Positions 18,337-26,924 of a stretch of 64,000 nucleotides of DNA are shown piece after piece. The notes below the pieces were generated by a model. The model saw only the letters and a program-made list of their open reading frames with translations, ran no database searches and was not told where the DNA came from. Position numbers and translations under genes: made by a program. Source of the DNA: Blautia faecicola (lineage in GTDB: Bacteria > Bacillota > Clostridia > Lachnospirales > Lachnospiraceae). The DNA is taken from NCBI RefSeq assembly GCF_004123145.1, contig NZ_SDKC01000002.1, positions 62,001 through 126,000 of the forward strand, given 5' to 3'. The first letter of the stretch is position 1; the number at the start of each line of letters is the position of its first letter.

Positions 18337-18537
18337 CTAGGCTAAAAAATATCCTTTGTCCACTGCTTGGTTCCATTCGGATTCCCGGAAGTAGTGAACT
18401 TGTCGTTTCACTCTTCCATAGCAGTTATAAGTAAGGTCTACAGCAAGGATCCGTTCAGACGGTTCCTTCTTTTTAAATTTGTTTGTTACATCTTCCACCG
18501 CATGTACGGTGACGATGAAATGTTCCACCAGATTCAT
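18337..18537 (-). CDS. Small uncharacterised protein
   Basis: 66 residues (NLVEHFIVTVHAVEDVTNKF...), RBS GGAGG six bases before the second of two adjacent ATG codons. Mixed charge, one likely beta-hairpin and helix, no motifs. Its stop overlaps the ribosome site region of the following 673-residue gene, so the two form one unit. Upstream, up to about 18610, an open frame ending SYILTKDQADDYDLVGL looks like the 3' end of another gene cut by the IscB element. Confidence 0.6.
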   Translation of the reverse strand: MNLVEHFIVTVHAVEDVTNKFKKKEPSERILAVDLTYNCYGRVKRQVHYFRESEWNQAVDKGYFLA

Positions 18538-18614
18538 CATTTTCCTCCTTATTACAGTCCCACCAGGTCATAATCATCGGCCTGATCTTTTGTCAAGATA
18601 TAAGAGCGGGGATT

Positions 18615-18635
18615 CTCGGCCATTCAATGACCGAG
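18615..18635. repeat. Hairpin at the end of the iscB-type element
   Basis: CTCGG...CCGAG inverted repeat with a complementary CATT/AATG inside, just downstream of the iscB fragment. Subterminal hairpins of this sort are the right-end signature of IS200/IS605-group elements, so this is probably the element end. Confidence 0.5.
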
Positions 18636-18660
18636 AGGAAAGCGACCTGACAGCTTATTC

Positions 18661-19389
18661 TCACGCCTGCTTTTCCTCCCCGTCTTTTCTGTTATATACT
18701 GCCCAGTTATTGCTATGTGCATGGACGTGCAGATCCCTGACCGGGATCAGTTTATAGTTTTTTCCATGGACGGTCAGATACCGGCCATTCCTGTCTCTGA
18801 CGTAGACACTGCTGCTCCCACTGAACCCACTGACCCAGCCCGTCTGCCCATAGACCTTTACCTTGTCGTTCAGGTAGCTATTCCCGACATGGCTGGTGTT
18901 CTTCTTATTCCGTTTTGCGTCACGGTTCGGTTCCCGGATCCCTTTCCGCGGGGTCGCCTCATGGAGGGAACGCTTCTGTTTCCGCAGCTGCCGGTAATAT
19001 GTGGTATCAGCTGTAGTGGACACCTGCCCCAGTCCATGGGCAGCAATCGCCACAGCATCGTTTGCATGGCTTTTCTCCAGTTTCAGGATCTTCCGGTCCG
19101 CCGCGGTGATGTTTCCATATGTAAATACTGCTTCCGGGAACGCTGCTTTAAGACGCTTCCGCAGGATGTTCATCGTTGTCGCGTCACGGTATCCCCTGGA
19201 AAACTTTTTTCCGTCAAGCATCCAGCCATACAGGGTACCGCCGGGCTGATGTGATGCCGGGGTATGGCACCGGTCACATACACTTGCCAGCCTTCTGGGA
19301 TTATCCGATGCCCCCTGGTGATGTAAAGTTCTTTCACTTATATTTTTCTGATTCCTATCAGCAGTTTTTCGGCATTGAATTGCCCCACA
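18661..19389 (-). pseudogene. iscB: IscB nuclease, truncated (HNH + RuvC-III + C-terminal part)
   Basis: The open frame starts directly after the stop of the upstream gene with CGAIQCRKTADR and HHQGASDNPRRLASVCDRCH (HNH domain with paired His and CxxC), then GGTLYGWMLDGKKFSRGYRD, the RuvC-III motif KLEKSHANDAVAIA, and the C-terminal signature QKRSLHEATPRKG plus KNTSHVGNSYLNDKVKVYG. An internal ATG at 19221 could start a 186-residue piece. The PLMP domain, RuvC-I, bridge helix and RuvC-II are missing, so it cannot be an active OMEGA nuclease. GC-rich relative to flanks. No upstream omega-RNA remains. Confidence 0.85.
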
Positions 19390-19803
19390 TTAACACGCAA
19401 TGCTGACTATTCCCCTTCGATCAAGAACACATATCTCATTTTCGCTAAGCCCTTGTGTTAAGATCTCCCAGGAAACATCACATTTCTCAAATTCTTTGTC
19501 TTGAGAGATAATCTCGATTTCTTCTCGAATTCTTTTTAATATAATCCCTCCAGATTGCTTGAATTCCTCCTCTGTATACTCTCCTACTTTTGAATATTTC
19601 GAATAATCACTTTCTTCCTCTGGTCCATCCAGGGCTATCAATACAGGCTTCCCATTTTCGAGTGTAAATGCAAACATTAAAAATGACATTACTTCCTGTT
19701 GATTATTTTCTTTTGCTCTGGGATCTTGAATGTACATTTCGTATTCTCCCTTGGTTGATTTGTTCAAAAAACCGCAGCGATACATTTCCTTATTTTCTTC
19801 CAT
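19390..19803 (-). CDS. Uncharacterised 137-residue protein
   Basis: Start chosen at the ATG with AAAGGAG nine bases upstream (first residues EENKEMYRCGFLNK). Acidic, mixed alpha/beta, with EEESDYSKYSKVGEYTEEEF and a C-terminal LSENEICVLDRRGIVSIAC. The stop codon abuts the iscB fragment without a gap, so the last residues may have been changed by that insertion. No membrane or catalytic motif. Confidence 0.65.
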   Translation of the reverse strand: MEENKEMYRCGFLNKSTKGEYEMYIQDPRAKENNQQEVMSFLMFAFTLENGKPVLIALDGPEEESDYSKYSKVGEYTEEEFKQSGGIILKRIREEIEIISQDKEFEKCDVSWEILTQGLSENEICVLDRRGIVSIAC

Positions 19804-19851
19804 CTTTTTTTCTCCTTTAGTATTTTTAAGTATCAAATTTCCATATCTCTC

Positions 19852-19860
19852 TGGCATACT
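19852..19860 (+). promoter_or_regulatory. TGGCATACT promoter box (19883 gene)
   Basis: Exact TGGCATACT then TTTTATAAGGAGG: the ribosome site begins seven bases after the box, so transcription must start within that gap. This fixes the box as the -10-like element rather than a distant operator. Confidence 0.65.
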
Positions 19861-19882
19861 TTTTATAAGGAGGTATGCAAAT

Positions 19883-20137
19883 ATGATAACTGTAGATTTA
19901 ACTCTTCCATCTGGTGATGTCACCCGTAACGCTCTTCTCATGTTATTTTCAGTTAATGATAATTCCTATGCCGCTACCATACGAATAGATGAGAATAATG
20001 TGCCGTATCCCGTAGACGTCGCTCTCTATATCGCAGATATCCACAGCGACGGGACTTTCGATTTATATGATATCCTTGATCAAAAAGAATATCTTTCTGC
20101 TTCTAATGCTTTCTCAAAACTGCTTGATTATCTATGA
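19883..20137 (+). CDS. Small uncharacterised protein
   Basis: 84 residues starting ITVDLTLPSGDVTRNALL; GGAGG nine bases upstream of the ATG. Beta-rich first part, acidic second part (DIHSDGTFDLYDILDQ). Its end overlaps the end of the convergent gene at 20132-20431 by a few bases. Function unknown. Confidence 0.6.
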   Translation: MITVDLTLPSGDVTRNALLMLFSVNDNSYAATIRIDENNVPYPVDVALYIADIHSDGTFDLYDILDQKEYLSASNAFSKLLDYL

Positions 20138-20431
20138 TAACTGCGCACCGACCAATGGTAACATTGGAATTTTTTTATCATGGCAGTAAATATAGCGAAG
20201 AGCCTGCAGTTCATCTTCGAATACTGTCGTATGTTTGTGATAAGTACCACGCCGTGCAGTTCCGGCAATTCGATAATTTTCGTGCTGCAGTCTCCAGCCT
20301 TGCCTGCATTGATTGATTACCCAGTGTCCGCCAAATAAGGTTTTTACAAAAATGCTTCCACCTGCTTTTACTTCTGCAGTTAGTCCCATTTTTTTTGCTT
20401 CTTCTTCAATATAATCTTCTTCTATACGCAT
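20132..20431 (-). CDS. Small uncharacterised protein
   Basis: 99 residues, RBS GGGAGGAT. Begins RIEEDYIEEEAKKMGL and has a beta-rich middle (VKAGGSIFVKTLFGGHWVIN) with several aromatic residues and histidines. Third gene of the operon from the box at 22095. No known family recognised. Confidence 0.6.
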   Translation of the reverse strand: MRIEEDYIEEEAKKMGLTAEVKAGGSIFVKTLFGGHWVINQCRQGWRLQHENYRIAGTARRGTYHKHTTVFEDELQALRYIYCHDKKIPMLPLVGAQLS

Positions 20432-20445
20432 TTTTTATCCTCCCT

Positions 20446-20622
20446 CTATTTCTCCAGTTGAGCCCGAATCCTTGCTGTTAGTACCTGTAAAAGCTGTCTT
20501 TCCTCATAATCTCCAGTTTTACTATATACAGATTCAACCGTTTCCAGCCAGACACTCTCTGGCAAAAGTTTTGTTCCATCGCATAATTGTATTCTTTTTC
20601 CGTGCATTATTATTTGTATCAT
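20446..20622 (-). CDS. 58-residue uncharacterised protein
   Basis: ATG overlaps the stop of the upstream gene (ATGA) and GAAGGAG lies just upstream inside that gene's last codons. Product starts IQIIMHGKRIQLCDGTKLLP and ends in a helix (YEERQLLQVLTARIRAQLEK). Coupled middle gene of the three-gene operon. Function unknown. Confidence 0.6.
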   Translation of the reverse strand: MIQIIMHGKRIQLCDGTKLLPESVWLETVESVYSKTGDYEERQLLQVLTARIRAQLEK

Positions 20623-22058
20623 CTTTTTTCTCCTTCACCTTTTTTCTTGAAAAGCCGATTTTTCGTTTCTTCTGGATACTTTTCCATGATTTCAAACCAG
20701 TCCAGCTTGAGTTCATTACAAAGTTTTTGCATGCATTCTCTGCATAACATATCTACTGCCTCATTATTCTCGCTTTGTCCATCCTTATTGGCGTCCCTGT
20801 AACGCTCCTGGTATTCTTCTATAATGTTTATCAATGCTTTACAATATTCAGGTGTAAATAAATGTTCCGTCCCTGGTGCTTTAAACATTGCTTTTATGCT
20901 GTCCTCGCTCTCCGTCCAGTTTCGCAAAGATTGAATAAGTGAGTACTCGCTATCATATCTATTATTAAATATGTCACAATCATTCGTTATCAGGCATAAC
21001 AGGCTCTCTATTGAGTTTTCCGCAATATAATACGAATCGGCAACTTCCCTTAATGTACTTATCCTTTTTTTCTCTCTTTCACTCTCAGTTTTTTTGTACT
21101 TCCAAATGCGTTCAAATCCATCATCTCTGGATCTCATTGCCTCATCCACAAAATTCCAGATAAAATCCAGATACATAATCGTATCTTCCTCTATGATTCT
21201 CAAATCCTGCAATCGGTCAAGCTTCCCCTCCGCTTCCATGATCTTGCTATTCATGCTCATTTCTGAAACTTTGACCGAATAGAATACTTCTTTACAGTAA
21301 TAATTCATATTACCGTATTTTTTATCTGAAATGTCCCATATGCTTTTTGATAATTTTTCATATTCCTCCTTATTACCAAACCCCGGCTGTTGCCACATAG
21401 CCTTTGTAAAATAATCCGGAGAGAGTATTTTCAAAGATTCAATATCTATTTCATATAAGCGATACAGTTCAAGTTCGATTTCGCTTGCTATGGCGCCCTT
21501 TTTCTTATTGTATTCCTTTTCACTGATTTCTCTGTTTAAATACGCATCATAAGCTTCACGGTGTCTGGGAACATAGTCAATTATCAATTCCGCTATCATT
21601 TTAAACTGATTTAATGTATCCAATGACATAGGACAAGTGAATTTACATATTTTCCATATTTCTTTATATGTATAAAAAAATCTATAAAACTTGACGAGTC
21701 TTTCACACGTATAAGTAAATATATCTTCCGTTACACCGTAGGTTTCCCTAAGTGCATCCATTCCATACGTTGCATGATCTAAATAAAGTAAGATAAAAAT
21801 ATCTGTCATATTAAGGGTCATTCCCAGTGTGAACGTAAGGTCTACTTTCGCAATTTTCTCATAATCATGGTCGACGAATATTTCTGGCATTTCCAATTGA
21901 ATTGTCTGTAACCTTGTCATCTCCTTACATATAGCATCCAGATGAGTTAATCCAAGTAGGGTCACTTCTATATCTGCTTGAATTTTGCTGCTCTTTCCCT
22001 TTTTTATAAGTTCAAATTTTTCGCAGCGTGATTTTCTTCTTTTTTTTATTCCAAACAT
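20619..22058 (-). CDS. Uncharacterised 479-residue helical protein
   Basis: Basic start (FGIKKRRKSRCEKFELIKK), then long amphipathic helices throughout (EMTRLQTIQLEMPEIFVDHD, KLDRLQDLRIIEEDTIMYL) and a basic end (KNRLFKKKGEGEKR). No signal peptide, no clear membrane helix, no nucleotide-binding motif. The gene is the first behind the box at 22095 and diverges from the coiled-coil gene at 22232. RBS is GAGGGGTG. Not recognised. Confidence 0.75.
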   Translation of the reverse strand: MFGIKKRRKSRCEKFELIKKGKSSKIQADIEVTLLGLTHLDAICKEMTRLQTIQLEMPEIFVDHDYEKIAKVDLTFTLGMTLNMTDIFILLYLDHATYGMDALRETYGVTEDIFTYTCERLVKFYRFFYTYKEIWKICKFTCPMSLDTLNQFKMIAELIIDYVPRHREAYDAYLNREISEKEYNKKKGAIASEIELELYRLYEIDIESLKILSPDYFTKAMWQQPGFGNKEEYEKLSKSIWDISDKKYGNMNYYCKEVFYSVKVSEMSMNSKIMEAEGKLDRLQDLRIIEEDTIMYLDFIWNFVDEAMRSRDDGFERIWKYKKTESEREKKRISTLREVADSYYIAENSIESLLCLITNDCDIFNNRYDSEYSLIQSLRNWTESEDSIKAMFKAPGTEHLFTPEYCKALINIIEEYQERYRDANKDGQSENNEAVDMLCRECMQKLCNELKLDWFEIMEKYPEETKNRLFKKKGEGEKR

Positions 22059-22094
22059 ATCTTCACCCCTCTCTTTTCTGTTCTTTCTGTATAA

Positions 22095-22103
22095 AGTATG
22101 CCA
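22095..22103 (-). promoter_or_regulatory. TGGCATACT promoter box (22058 operon)
   Basis: Exact TGGCATACT then TTATACAG, 37 bases before the start codon; divergent partner of the box at 22170. Confidence 0.65.
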
Positions 22104-22169
22104 AATAAAAACCGGACTTATTATTCATATATAAGCAAAACGATTTTTTATTTTTATTTTTCTTTTGGC

Positions 22170-22178
22170 AGGTATACT
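22170..22178 (+). promoter_or_regulatory. AGGTATACT promoter box (22232 gene)
   Basis: AGGTATACT followed by TATAATG on the plus strand, 54 bases before the chosen start codon. Confidence 0.55.
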
Positions 22179-22231
22179 TATAATGTAATATTAAATTCAT
22201 GATTCTTATAGTAACGGGAAGGAGCACTCAT

Positions 22232-23644
22232 ATGGCATTTAAAGAACTCGAAGCAGAAACTGTTTATCGTGACCCGGAAGGGGAAAATATCGAAAACAAT
22301 TTATTCGATGATTTATCTATTGGTCTTATCCATGATGTGACAGAAAACGCTGAAATTTCTATGGATAATCCGCAGTACTTTACAACCATACTGCCTGAAC
22401 AGTCAAGTTCGCAACAATCAACACAAACCCCAAAAGATTTAGACACATTATTAGAAGAAAGTTCTTTTAATATCCCCCAAATAATTACTTCACAAAACTG
22501 TAAAGAAGTGTATCAGACATTAAACGCTAATCTTAACCCAACATTCAGTTTGACCCCAGACTTAGCGAAAGATGCATTATCAAGCGAAATCGCATTAACA
22601 AGGGAAGCAGCGGCAGAAACTTCGAAAGAAATCATATTAAGCATGAAAAATATTCTTACTCTTAAACAGGACATTAAACCAAAAATGAATTCTTTAGAAA
22701 AACCTGTAGAAGAAGTAAAAAAGTATGTAGAGGAATATCATAATTTAACAAATCAACAAAACAAGCTGAATAATCTGAATGAATATCTGAAAACCCTGCA
22801 CGAGCAAAAAGAGGAAATAGTTAAAAATTGTCAGGATCAGTCACAGAAAGAATTCGATAAAAATTCTGTAAAGTTGGGCATGACCTTACTTGCAGGTGCA
22901 AAGGCCATAATGCAGAATCTCAGAAAAGGCATTACAGAAATCGGTGATTTTCTCCACGAACGCAATCAAAAGTTCAAGGATGGTGTTAAGGATGTATACC
23001 ATGATGTCGGAGATAAAGCTGAATTATTATATGAGAAGTTACTCTTACAGCAGCGTATCATTGGACGATGGTTCCAGGACAAAATAGCAACAGTCGAAAA
23101 GCAGCAGGATAAAATGACATTAAATATTAAAAATCAAGCTGATAAAGTTGTTTCAAAAGCACAGCTTGGCACAGACCATGTTAAAAATGCCATTACTAGA
23201 GAATCCCTAAATACACTTCTTACAAAAGCCAAACTGGGAACCGGAGTAATGACACGAACGGAAGGCGAAGGAAAAGGAATTGTCGAGAACCTCTTGTATA
23301 ATTTAGCTTTGGATAACTGTCGACGTGATCTAAATAATATATCTAACCTTTTAGACTCCAGGATCAATGAAATGGAAATCAAACAATTAGAAGGTAAAAC
23401 TATAGATAAAAATGAATTAACTTATTTTAAGGGATTAAAAGATATCGCTGATGGTAAACCAATGTCAGCTGAGAAAGCCATCGAATTTTCCGGTTCCATG
23501 AAAAAATGTTCGAAATTTCAAGCCGTAGATCGAGAAGCCTTAGCAAATGCATTGGATAAATTTCAGACTTATATCGAAGGAAAAAACGGTCAGTTATTCA
23601 GCAAAAACCCGCAAGCAAAGGATGATCTTTTTGATCGTACTTAA
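22232..23644 (+). CDS. Uncharacterised 470-residue coiled-coil protein
   Basis: Start chosen at the ATG eight bases behind AAGGAG (AFKELEAETVYRDPEGEN); an ATG 11 codons earlier has no ribosome site. The first 110 residues are acidic and Ser/Thr/Gln rich, followed by long heptad-like helices (YHNLTNQQNKLNNLNEYLK, LQQRIIGRWFQDKIATVEKQ). A short hydrophobic amphipathic helix (KLGMTLLAGAKAIMQNL) is the only membrane-active candidate. Stands alone between its box and a terminator. Could be a structural or secreted effector-like protein; unassigned. Confidence 0.7.
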   Translation: MAFKELEAETVYRDPEGENIENNLFDDLSIGLIHDVTENAEISMDNPQYFTTILPEQSSSQQSTQTPKDLDTLLEESSFNIPQIITSQNCKEVYQTLNANLNPTFSLTPDLAKDALSSEIALTREAAAETSKEIILSMKNILTLKQDIKPKMNSLEKPVEEVKKYVEEYHNLTNQQNKLNNLNEYLKTLHEQKEEIVKNCQDQSQKEFDKNSVKLGMTLLAGAKAIMQNLRKGITEIGDFLHERNQKFKDGVKDVYHDVGDKAELLYEKLLLQQRIIGRWFQDKIATVEKQQDKMTLNIKNQADKVVSKAQLGTDHVKNAITRESLNTLLTKAKLGTGVMTRTEGEGKGIVENLLYNLALDNCRRDLNNISNLLDSRINEMEIKQLEGKTIDKNELTYFKGLKDIADGKPMSAEKAIEFSGSMKKCSKFQAVDREALANALDKFQTYIEGKNGQLFSKNPQAKDDLFDRT

Positions 23645-23750
23645 AACTGTACAGTGTTTTTCTGTTCTTGCCAAATAAAATGCTGTGTGTGCCGTGTCAG
23701 CCAACCGAACGAAATCATAAAATGGTGGATAACGCTATAAATTATAAAAG

Positions 23751-23792
23751 AAAAAACAGAGCTCTGTATTTTTTTACATTGCTCTGTTTTTT
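23751..23792. terminator. Bidirectional terminator
   Basis: AAAAAACAGAGC...GCTCTGTTTTTT hairpin between the convergent coiled-coil gene and the RelE-like toxin gene. Confidence 0.8.
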
Positions 23793-23838
23793 ATAAAAAT
23801 TTCATATTTTTCGTTGTGCTTTGTGTAGCGAAAATATT

Positions 23839-24156
23839 TTAACGCTCTAACAGCCAACTATAATCCTTGCGGCAATCAAGAATATAATCTACATATACCA
23901 TATTGTCTTTGATCTGGAAAAGAATTAGATACCATTTTTCAACAAACATCTTATGATATTTATTTGAAAGTATAAAGGGTTCTTCAAAAAATGGATAACG
24001 CTGTGGCATATATTCCAAGGATTTAAGTGCCCTTATGATTTCTTTCTTTTTTGCAGATGCTGCATTTTTATTGACCTGAGCCATGAACTGGATGTGTGTC
24101 CCCAACATTCTCTTTGCTCTGTCTGAAACAATTACTTCGTATTTTTTATCAGACAT
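23839..24156 (-). CDS. RelE/ParE-family toxin
   Basis: 105 residues of RelE/ParE size and pattern: N-terminal beta strand YEVIVSDRAKRML, a helical pair, then the C-terminal sheet YHKMFVEKWYLILFQIKD and VYVDYILDCRKDYSWLL. The C-terminal DCRxDYxWLL is frequent in plasmid RelE/ParE toxins. Expected role: ribosome-dependent mRNA cleavage or gyrase poisoning, neutralised by the upstream Phd/YefM-like protein; helps keep the plasmid. Three bases separate the two genes. Confidence 0.85.
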   Translation of the reverse strand: MSDKKYEVIVSDRAKRMLGTHIQFMAQVNKNAASAKKKEIIRALKSLEYMPQRYPFFEEPFILSNKYHKMFVEKWYLILFQIKDNMVYVDYILDCRKDYSWLLER

Positions 24157-24159
24157 ACA

Positions 24160-24426
24160 TCACACCTCTGCAATTACAGTATCAAGGTAATCATCGAGTT
24201 CGTCTAGCATACATCCATTTCTTCCAGCCAGCCTCTCCTCCTCAACAGCAAGGAGCTCTTCCCTTAATTTCAGCATCTTTTCCCGACGATTATATGTTTC
24301 TATATCCATGACAACTAAATCGCCTTCACCATTTTTAGTTAAGAAAATCGGTTCCTCTGTTTTGCGACACATTTCAGCAATTTCATTATAATTTTGACGA
24401 ATTGCTGCTGAAGGACGAATTATCAT
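24160..24426 (-). CDS. Phd/YefM-family antitoxin
   Basis: 88 residues: DNA-binding N-terminus RPSAAIRQNYNEIAEMC, the conserved strand EPIFLTKNGEGDLVVMDIET (Phd/YefM signature), and an acidic C-terminus for toxin binding (DELDDYLDTVIAEV). RBS AAAGGAGG. First gene of the toxin-antitoxin operon, whose own promoter region holds a palindromic operator, consistent with autoregulation. Confidence 0.9.
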   Translation of the reverse strand: MIIRPSAAIRQNYNEIAEMCRKTEEPIFLTKNGEGDLVVMDIETYNRREKMLKLREELLAVEEERLAGRNGCMLDELDDYLDTVIAEV

Positions 24427-24444
24427 TTTGCTACCTCCTTTACC

Positions 24445-24466
24445 ATCATAATAGTAATATTATGAT
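24445..24466. promoter_or_regulatory. Toxin-antitoxin operator palindrome
   Basis: ATCATAAT-N6-ATTATGAT, perfect eight-base arms, directly downstream of a TATAAT (minus strand) and upstream of the antitoxin ribosome site. Position fits autorepression by the Phd-RelE complex. Confidence 0.65.
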
Positions 24467-24500
24467 TATATTGTACTTGTTTTCTGCAATATTTTCAATA

Positions 24501-24794
24501 CTACGAAACAGAACTTATATCTATTTTTGCGCTTAGATTATCTGCCTCTTCTTTTGCCTTTTGGAGAAGTTTTTCTGCTTTCTTCTTCTCATCTCTTTCT
24601 TTTCTCATTTTTTCGACATCTTCAGGTGAAAAGTGCTGTCCTACACACTCATATGCTGCTTCAAGAAACTGATTGTATGTGTATTCACCTCTTTTGCCGT
24701 GACTCACAAATTGACCTGTGATGATTAACTCATCTCGGGCTCTTGTCATTGACACAAATAACAATCGTTTCCGCTCTTCCACCATCATCCGTGA
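24501..24794 (-). pseudogene. UvrD/PcrA-type helicase, C-terminal fragment
   Basis: After the IS607 end the frame reads EERKRLLFVSMTRARDELII, helicase motif VI of superfamily 1 UvrD-like enzymes (EERRLxYVAxTRA), followed by a normal C-terminal tail of about 75 residues. Everything upstream (Walker A to motif V) is missing; the other side of the IS copy does not supply it. The fragment therefore marks a deletion junction. The first 11 codons of the longer frame belong to the insertion element. Confidence 0.8.
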
Positions 24795-24981
24795 CTGCCA
24801 CTCAAAATGTGTTGAAATATACTCAAACACATCGAGAAATTGAAGCCCTTGCGGATACTTCTTACTGCTTCGATGTGTATGCTTTGGCGATTGTAAACAA
24901 TACGCTACTCACAAGTTCGTGTACACTCCACAGTCGTAAATTCCTGCGATAGCCCGCAGTACATACTTACGTTTGCGTTCA
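24795..24981 (-). ncRNA. Putative omega-RNA scaffold, IS607 copy 1
   Basis: The sequence from the tnpB stop to the element end contains nested inverted repeats (ACACATCGA/TCGATGTGT enclosing GAAGC/GCTTC). In TnpB systems this region is the guide-RNA scaffold and the guide is the flank beyond the end, here beginning TCACGGATGATGG. RNA not verified. Confidence 0.5.
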
Positions 24982-26142
24982 TTATGCAACTTCGTAAGTT
25001 AAAGCATCTCTTAGATTAAGAGCAGCATTGAAATCCCTATCCTCGACATAGCCACAATTACAACGGTATATTCTATCTGAAAGCTTCAAATCTTTCTTGA
25101 TAGCACCACAGCAATGACATATTTTGGATGATGGATACCATCTGTCTACGACTCTTAATTCAATACCATTTTCATCACACTTAGCTTTGAGCTTAGTTCT
25201 AAATTCATAGAACTTTTGTGACGCAACGGCTTTTGATAGATGTCTGTTCTTCATCATTCCTGATACATTCAAATCTTCAATAGTTATATAAGATGGCTTG
25301 GTTTTCACTATCTCTGCTATTGATTTATTGATATAATCCGTACGGATATTATCTATTTTATGATGAAGTCTTTGTACTTTGAGCTTTTGCTTTTGTATAT
25401 TCTTTTGAGTGGACTCTCCTTTCTTTAAATTTTCATACTTGCGTGAGAGACATCTTTGTTCTCTACGCAGTTTCTTTTCCAATTTTTTAATTCTTGCTGA
25501 CTTATTGATATTTTTATAAGTTTTACCATTGGAAACAATCGCCAAGTCTTTCAAACCCAGGTCAATTCCTATACCACCATTGCTATTATTAGCAATTTTA
25601 GCGTCAGGAATTTCTACAAGAACTGACACATAGTATCTGCCTGCTTTGATGGATACTGTACCGCTTTTGATTTTCCATCCCTCTTTAGTTGTTGGTATAT
25701 AACCTTTTTCTTTAATGCGTACCCAACCTAAAGTGGGTATGTTCAACCTATGTCTCTCGCATCTACAATCTTTAGGATTATTCTTTACGAAATACATTTT
25801 TACATCAGACTTACCTTTCCTTTTGAAATTAGGAAAAGCACTTTGATGTTTAAAAAATCTTGTAAATGCAATACATCCATCTTCAATGGACTTTTTTACA
25901 GCTTTTGAATACACTTCTTTCATCCATACTTTATCAGGATTATTAGGAATGTACTCATTATTGAGCCATACGCTGAAACTCTTGCCAGTCATAAACTTTT
26001 CACCGTTATCGTATAAAGCTTTGTTGTGACTGAGATAAAAGTTGTAAACGTACCTACAAGTGCCGATAGTCTTGTTAATCTTGATTTTTTGCTCGACTGT
26101 CGGATTTATTTCCGTTTTGAAGCTCTTTAGCAATTTCCTCAT
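24982..26142 (-). CDS. tnpB: TnpB RNA-guided nuclease (IS607 type), copy 1
   Basis: 386 residues, full length. RuvC catalytic residues are present: D194 in GIDLGLKDLAI, E289 in YITIEDLNVSG, D370 in VEDRDFNAALNL. The zinc finger is CHCCG (342-346) with CNCG (361-364). Begins in a different frame inside the last 68 bases of tnpA, so it is probably translated by coupling or reinitiation. Identical at protein level to copy 2. Expected to be an active OMEGA nuclease using the RNA from its own 3' end. Confidence 0.93.
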   Translation of the reverse strand: MRKLLKSFKTEINPTVEQKIKINKTIGTCRYVYNFYLSHNKALYDNGEKFMTGKSFSVWLNNEYIPNNPDKVWMKEVYSKAVKKSIEDGCIAFTRFFKHQSAFPNFKRKGKSDVKMYFVKNNPKDCRCERHRLNIPTLGWVRIKEKGYIPTTKEGWKIKSGTVSIKAGRYYVSVLVEIPDAKIANNSNGGIGIDLGLKDLAIVSNGKTYKNINKSARIKKLEKKLRREQRCLSRKYENLKKGESTQKNIQKQKLKVQRLHHKIDNIRTDYINKSIAEIVKTKPSYITIEDLNVSGMMKNRHLSKAVASQKFYEFRTKLKAKCDENGIELRVVDRWYPSSKICHCCGAIKKDLKLSDRIYRCNCGYVEDRDFNAALNLRDALTYEVA

Positions 26143-26743
26143 CCCTTTCTATTTGTTTTTTATACTTACGAAGTCCATACAACCTGCAAGAGAACACATG
26201 GAGTATAGAAACAATATCCTGTACGAGTTCTTCCTGTGGTGATAGTTCTTCATTATTCACTACCACTATGTTTGTATTAAACTTCATACAGAATTTTTCA
26301 AACCAATCATAGCCAAATCTGACAAATCTATCTTTATGTGTAACTATAATAGTTTTGATTTTTTGTTCCATTACTTCATCTAATAATTGATTCCACTTTT
26401 TACGATTGTAGTTAAGCCCACTTCCATAATCTTCAATACATTGATCTACAATGATACCTTTAGCATTGCAAAACTGACGTAAAAAAGTTACTTGGTTTTG
26501 TAAATCATCTTTTTGGTTTTTTGTAGATACTCTGGCATAAATAACAATCTGACGATTATCGTTTTCAGTATTTATACCCTTAAACTGAAGATATTGGTCA
26601 TAAGTATAATAACGCCTATCAGTCGGAGTCCGATTTGCTTTCAGAATCCCCTCTCTATCCCAACGTTGTAACGTTTTGACTGAGACACCCAATAATTCAG
26701 CAAAATCTTTTGGTTTGTAATTAGTGATATTAGATGTGTTCAT
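26075..26743 (-). CDS. tnpA: IS607 TnpA serine recombinase, copy 1
   Basis: 222 residues from the ATG behind GGAGGG. N-terminal MerR-like helix-turn-helix (YKPKDFAELLGVSVKTLQRW), then the small serine-recombinase catalytic domain IVIYARVSTKNQKDDLQNQ with catalytic Ser73, and KDRFVRFGYDWFE. This order (HTH first, catalysis second) is the IS607 arrangement. It should promote excision and integration at GG dinucleotides. Confidence 0.93.
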   Translation of the reverse strand: MNTSNITNYKPKDFAELLGVSVKTLQRWDREGILKANRTPTDRRYYTYDQYLQFKGINTENDNRQIVIYARVSTKNQKDDLQNQVTFLRQFCNAKGIIVDQCIEDYGSGLNYNRKKWNQLLDEVMEQKIKTIIVTHKDRFVRFGYDWFEKFCMKFNTNIVVVNNEELSPQEELVQDIVSILHVFSCRLYGLRKYKKQIERDEEIAKELQNGNKSDSRAKNQD

Positions 26744-26817
26744 AATAATGCCCTCCATGAGTATATTTTAACACATTTAATCACTATTGACAATGAATTT
26801 GATTACTTAAAGTTTCC

Positions 26818-26890
26818 TCCTTAAAAAATATCTTTTCTTGGATTGTTGCAATAAATTTCAGTTGTTGATTATCATTATTGATTCCTCCTT
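26818..26890 (-). pseudogene. Relic of a gene start next to IS607 copy 1
   Basis: A leader with AAAGGAGGAATCAATA, an ATG and five codons (MIINN) then a stop; the first 16 coding bases equal those of the RadC-like gene at 29056, so the 5' end of that gene was duplicated and decayed here. Another frame (KKGGINNDNQQLKFIATIQE) is open into the element and could be an N-terminus of an unrelated gene; I cannot decide. Confidence 0.35.
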
Positions 26891-26924
26891 TTTTCATTCT
26901 CCATGTTTTCGATTAACATCTAAA

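Larger units (their letters stand above)
24795..26817 (-). mobile_element. IS607-family element, copy 1 (tnpA serine recombinase + tnpB)
   Basis: About 2.02 kb, essentially identical to copies at 36055-38077 and 56120-58142. Left end (minus strand) joins the flank at AAGGAGG; right end finishes GAGTGGCAG at 24795. Insertion at GG dinucleotides without target duplication is typical of IS607. Right flank is a helicase C-terminus; left flank is a relic of a leader with a start codon, so the two flanks are not one gene. Confidence 0.9.

Noticed and set aside
24982-26142. TnpB as a Cas12 effector
   Set aside because: Size (386), zinc finger, adjacent IS607 recombinase and absence of repeats show a transposon TnpB.
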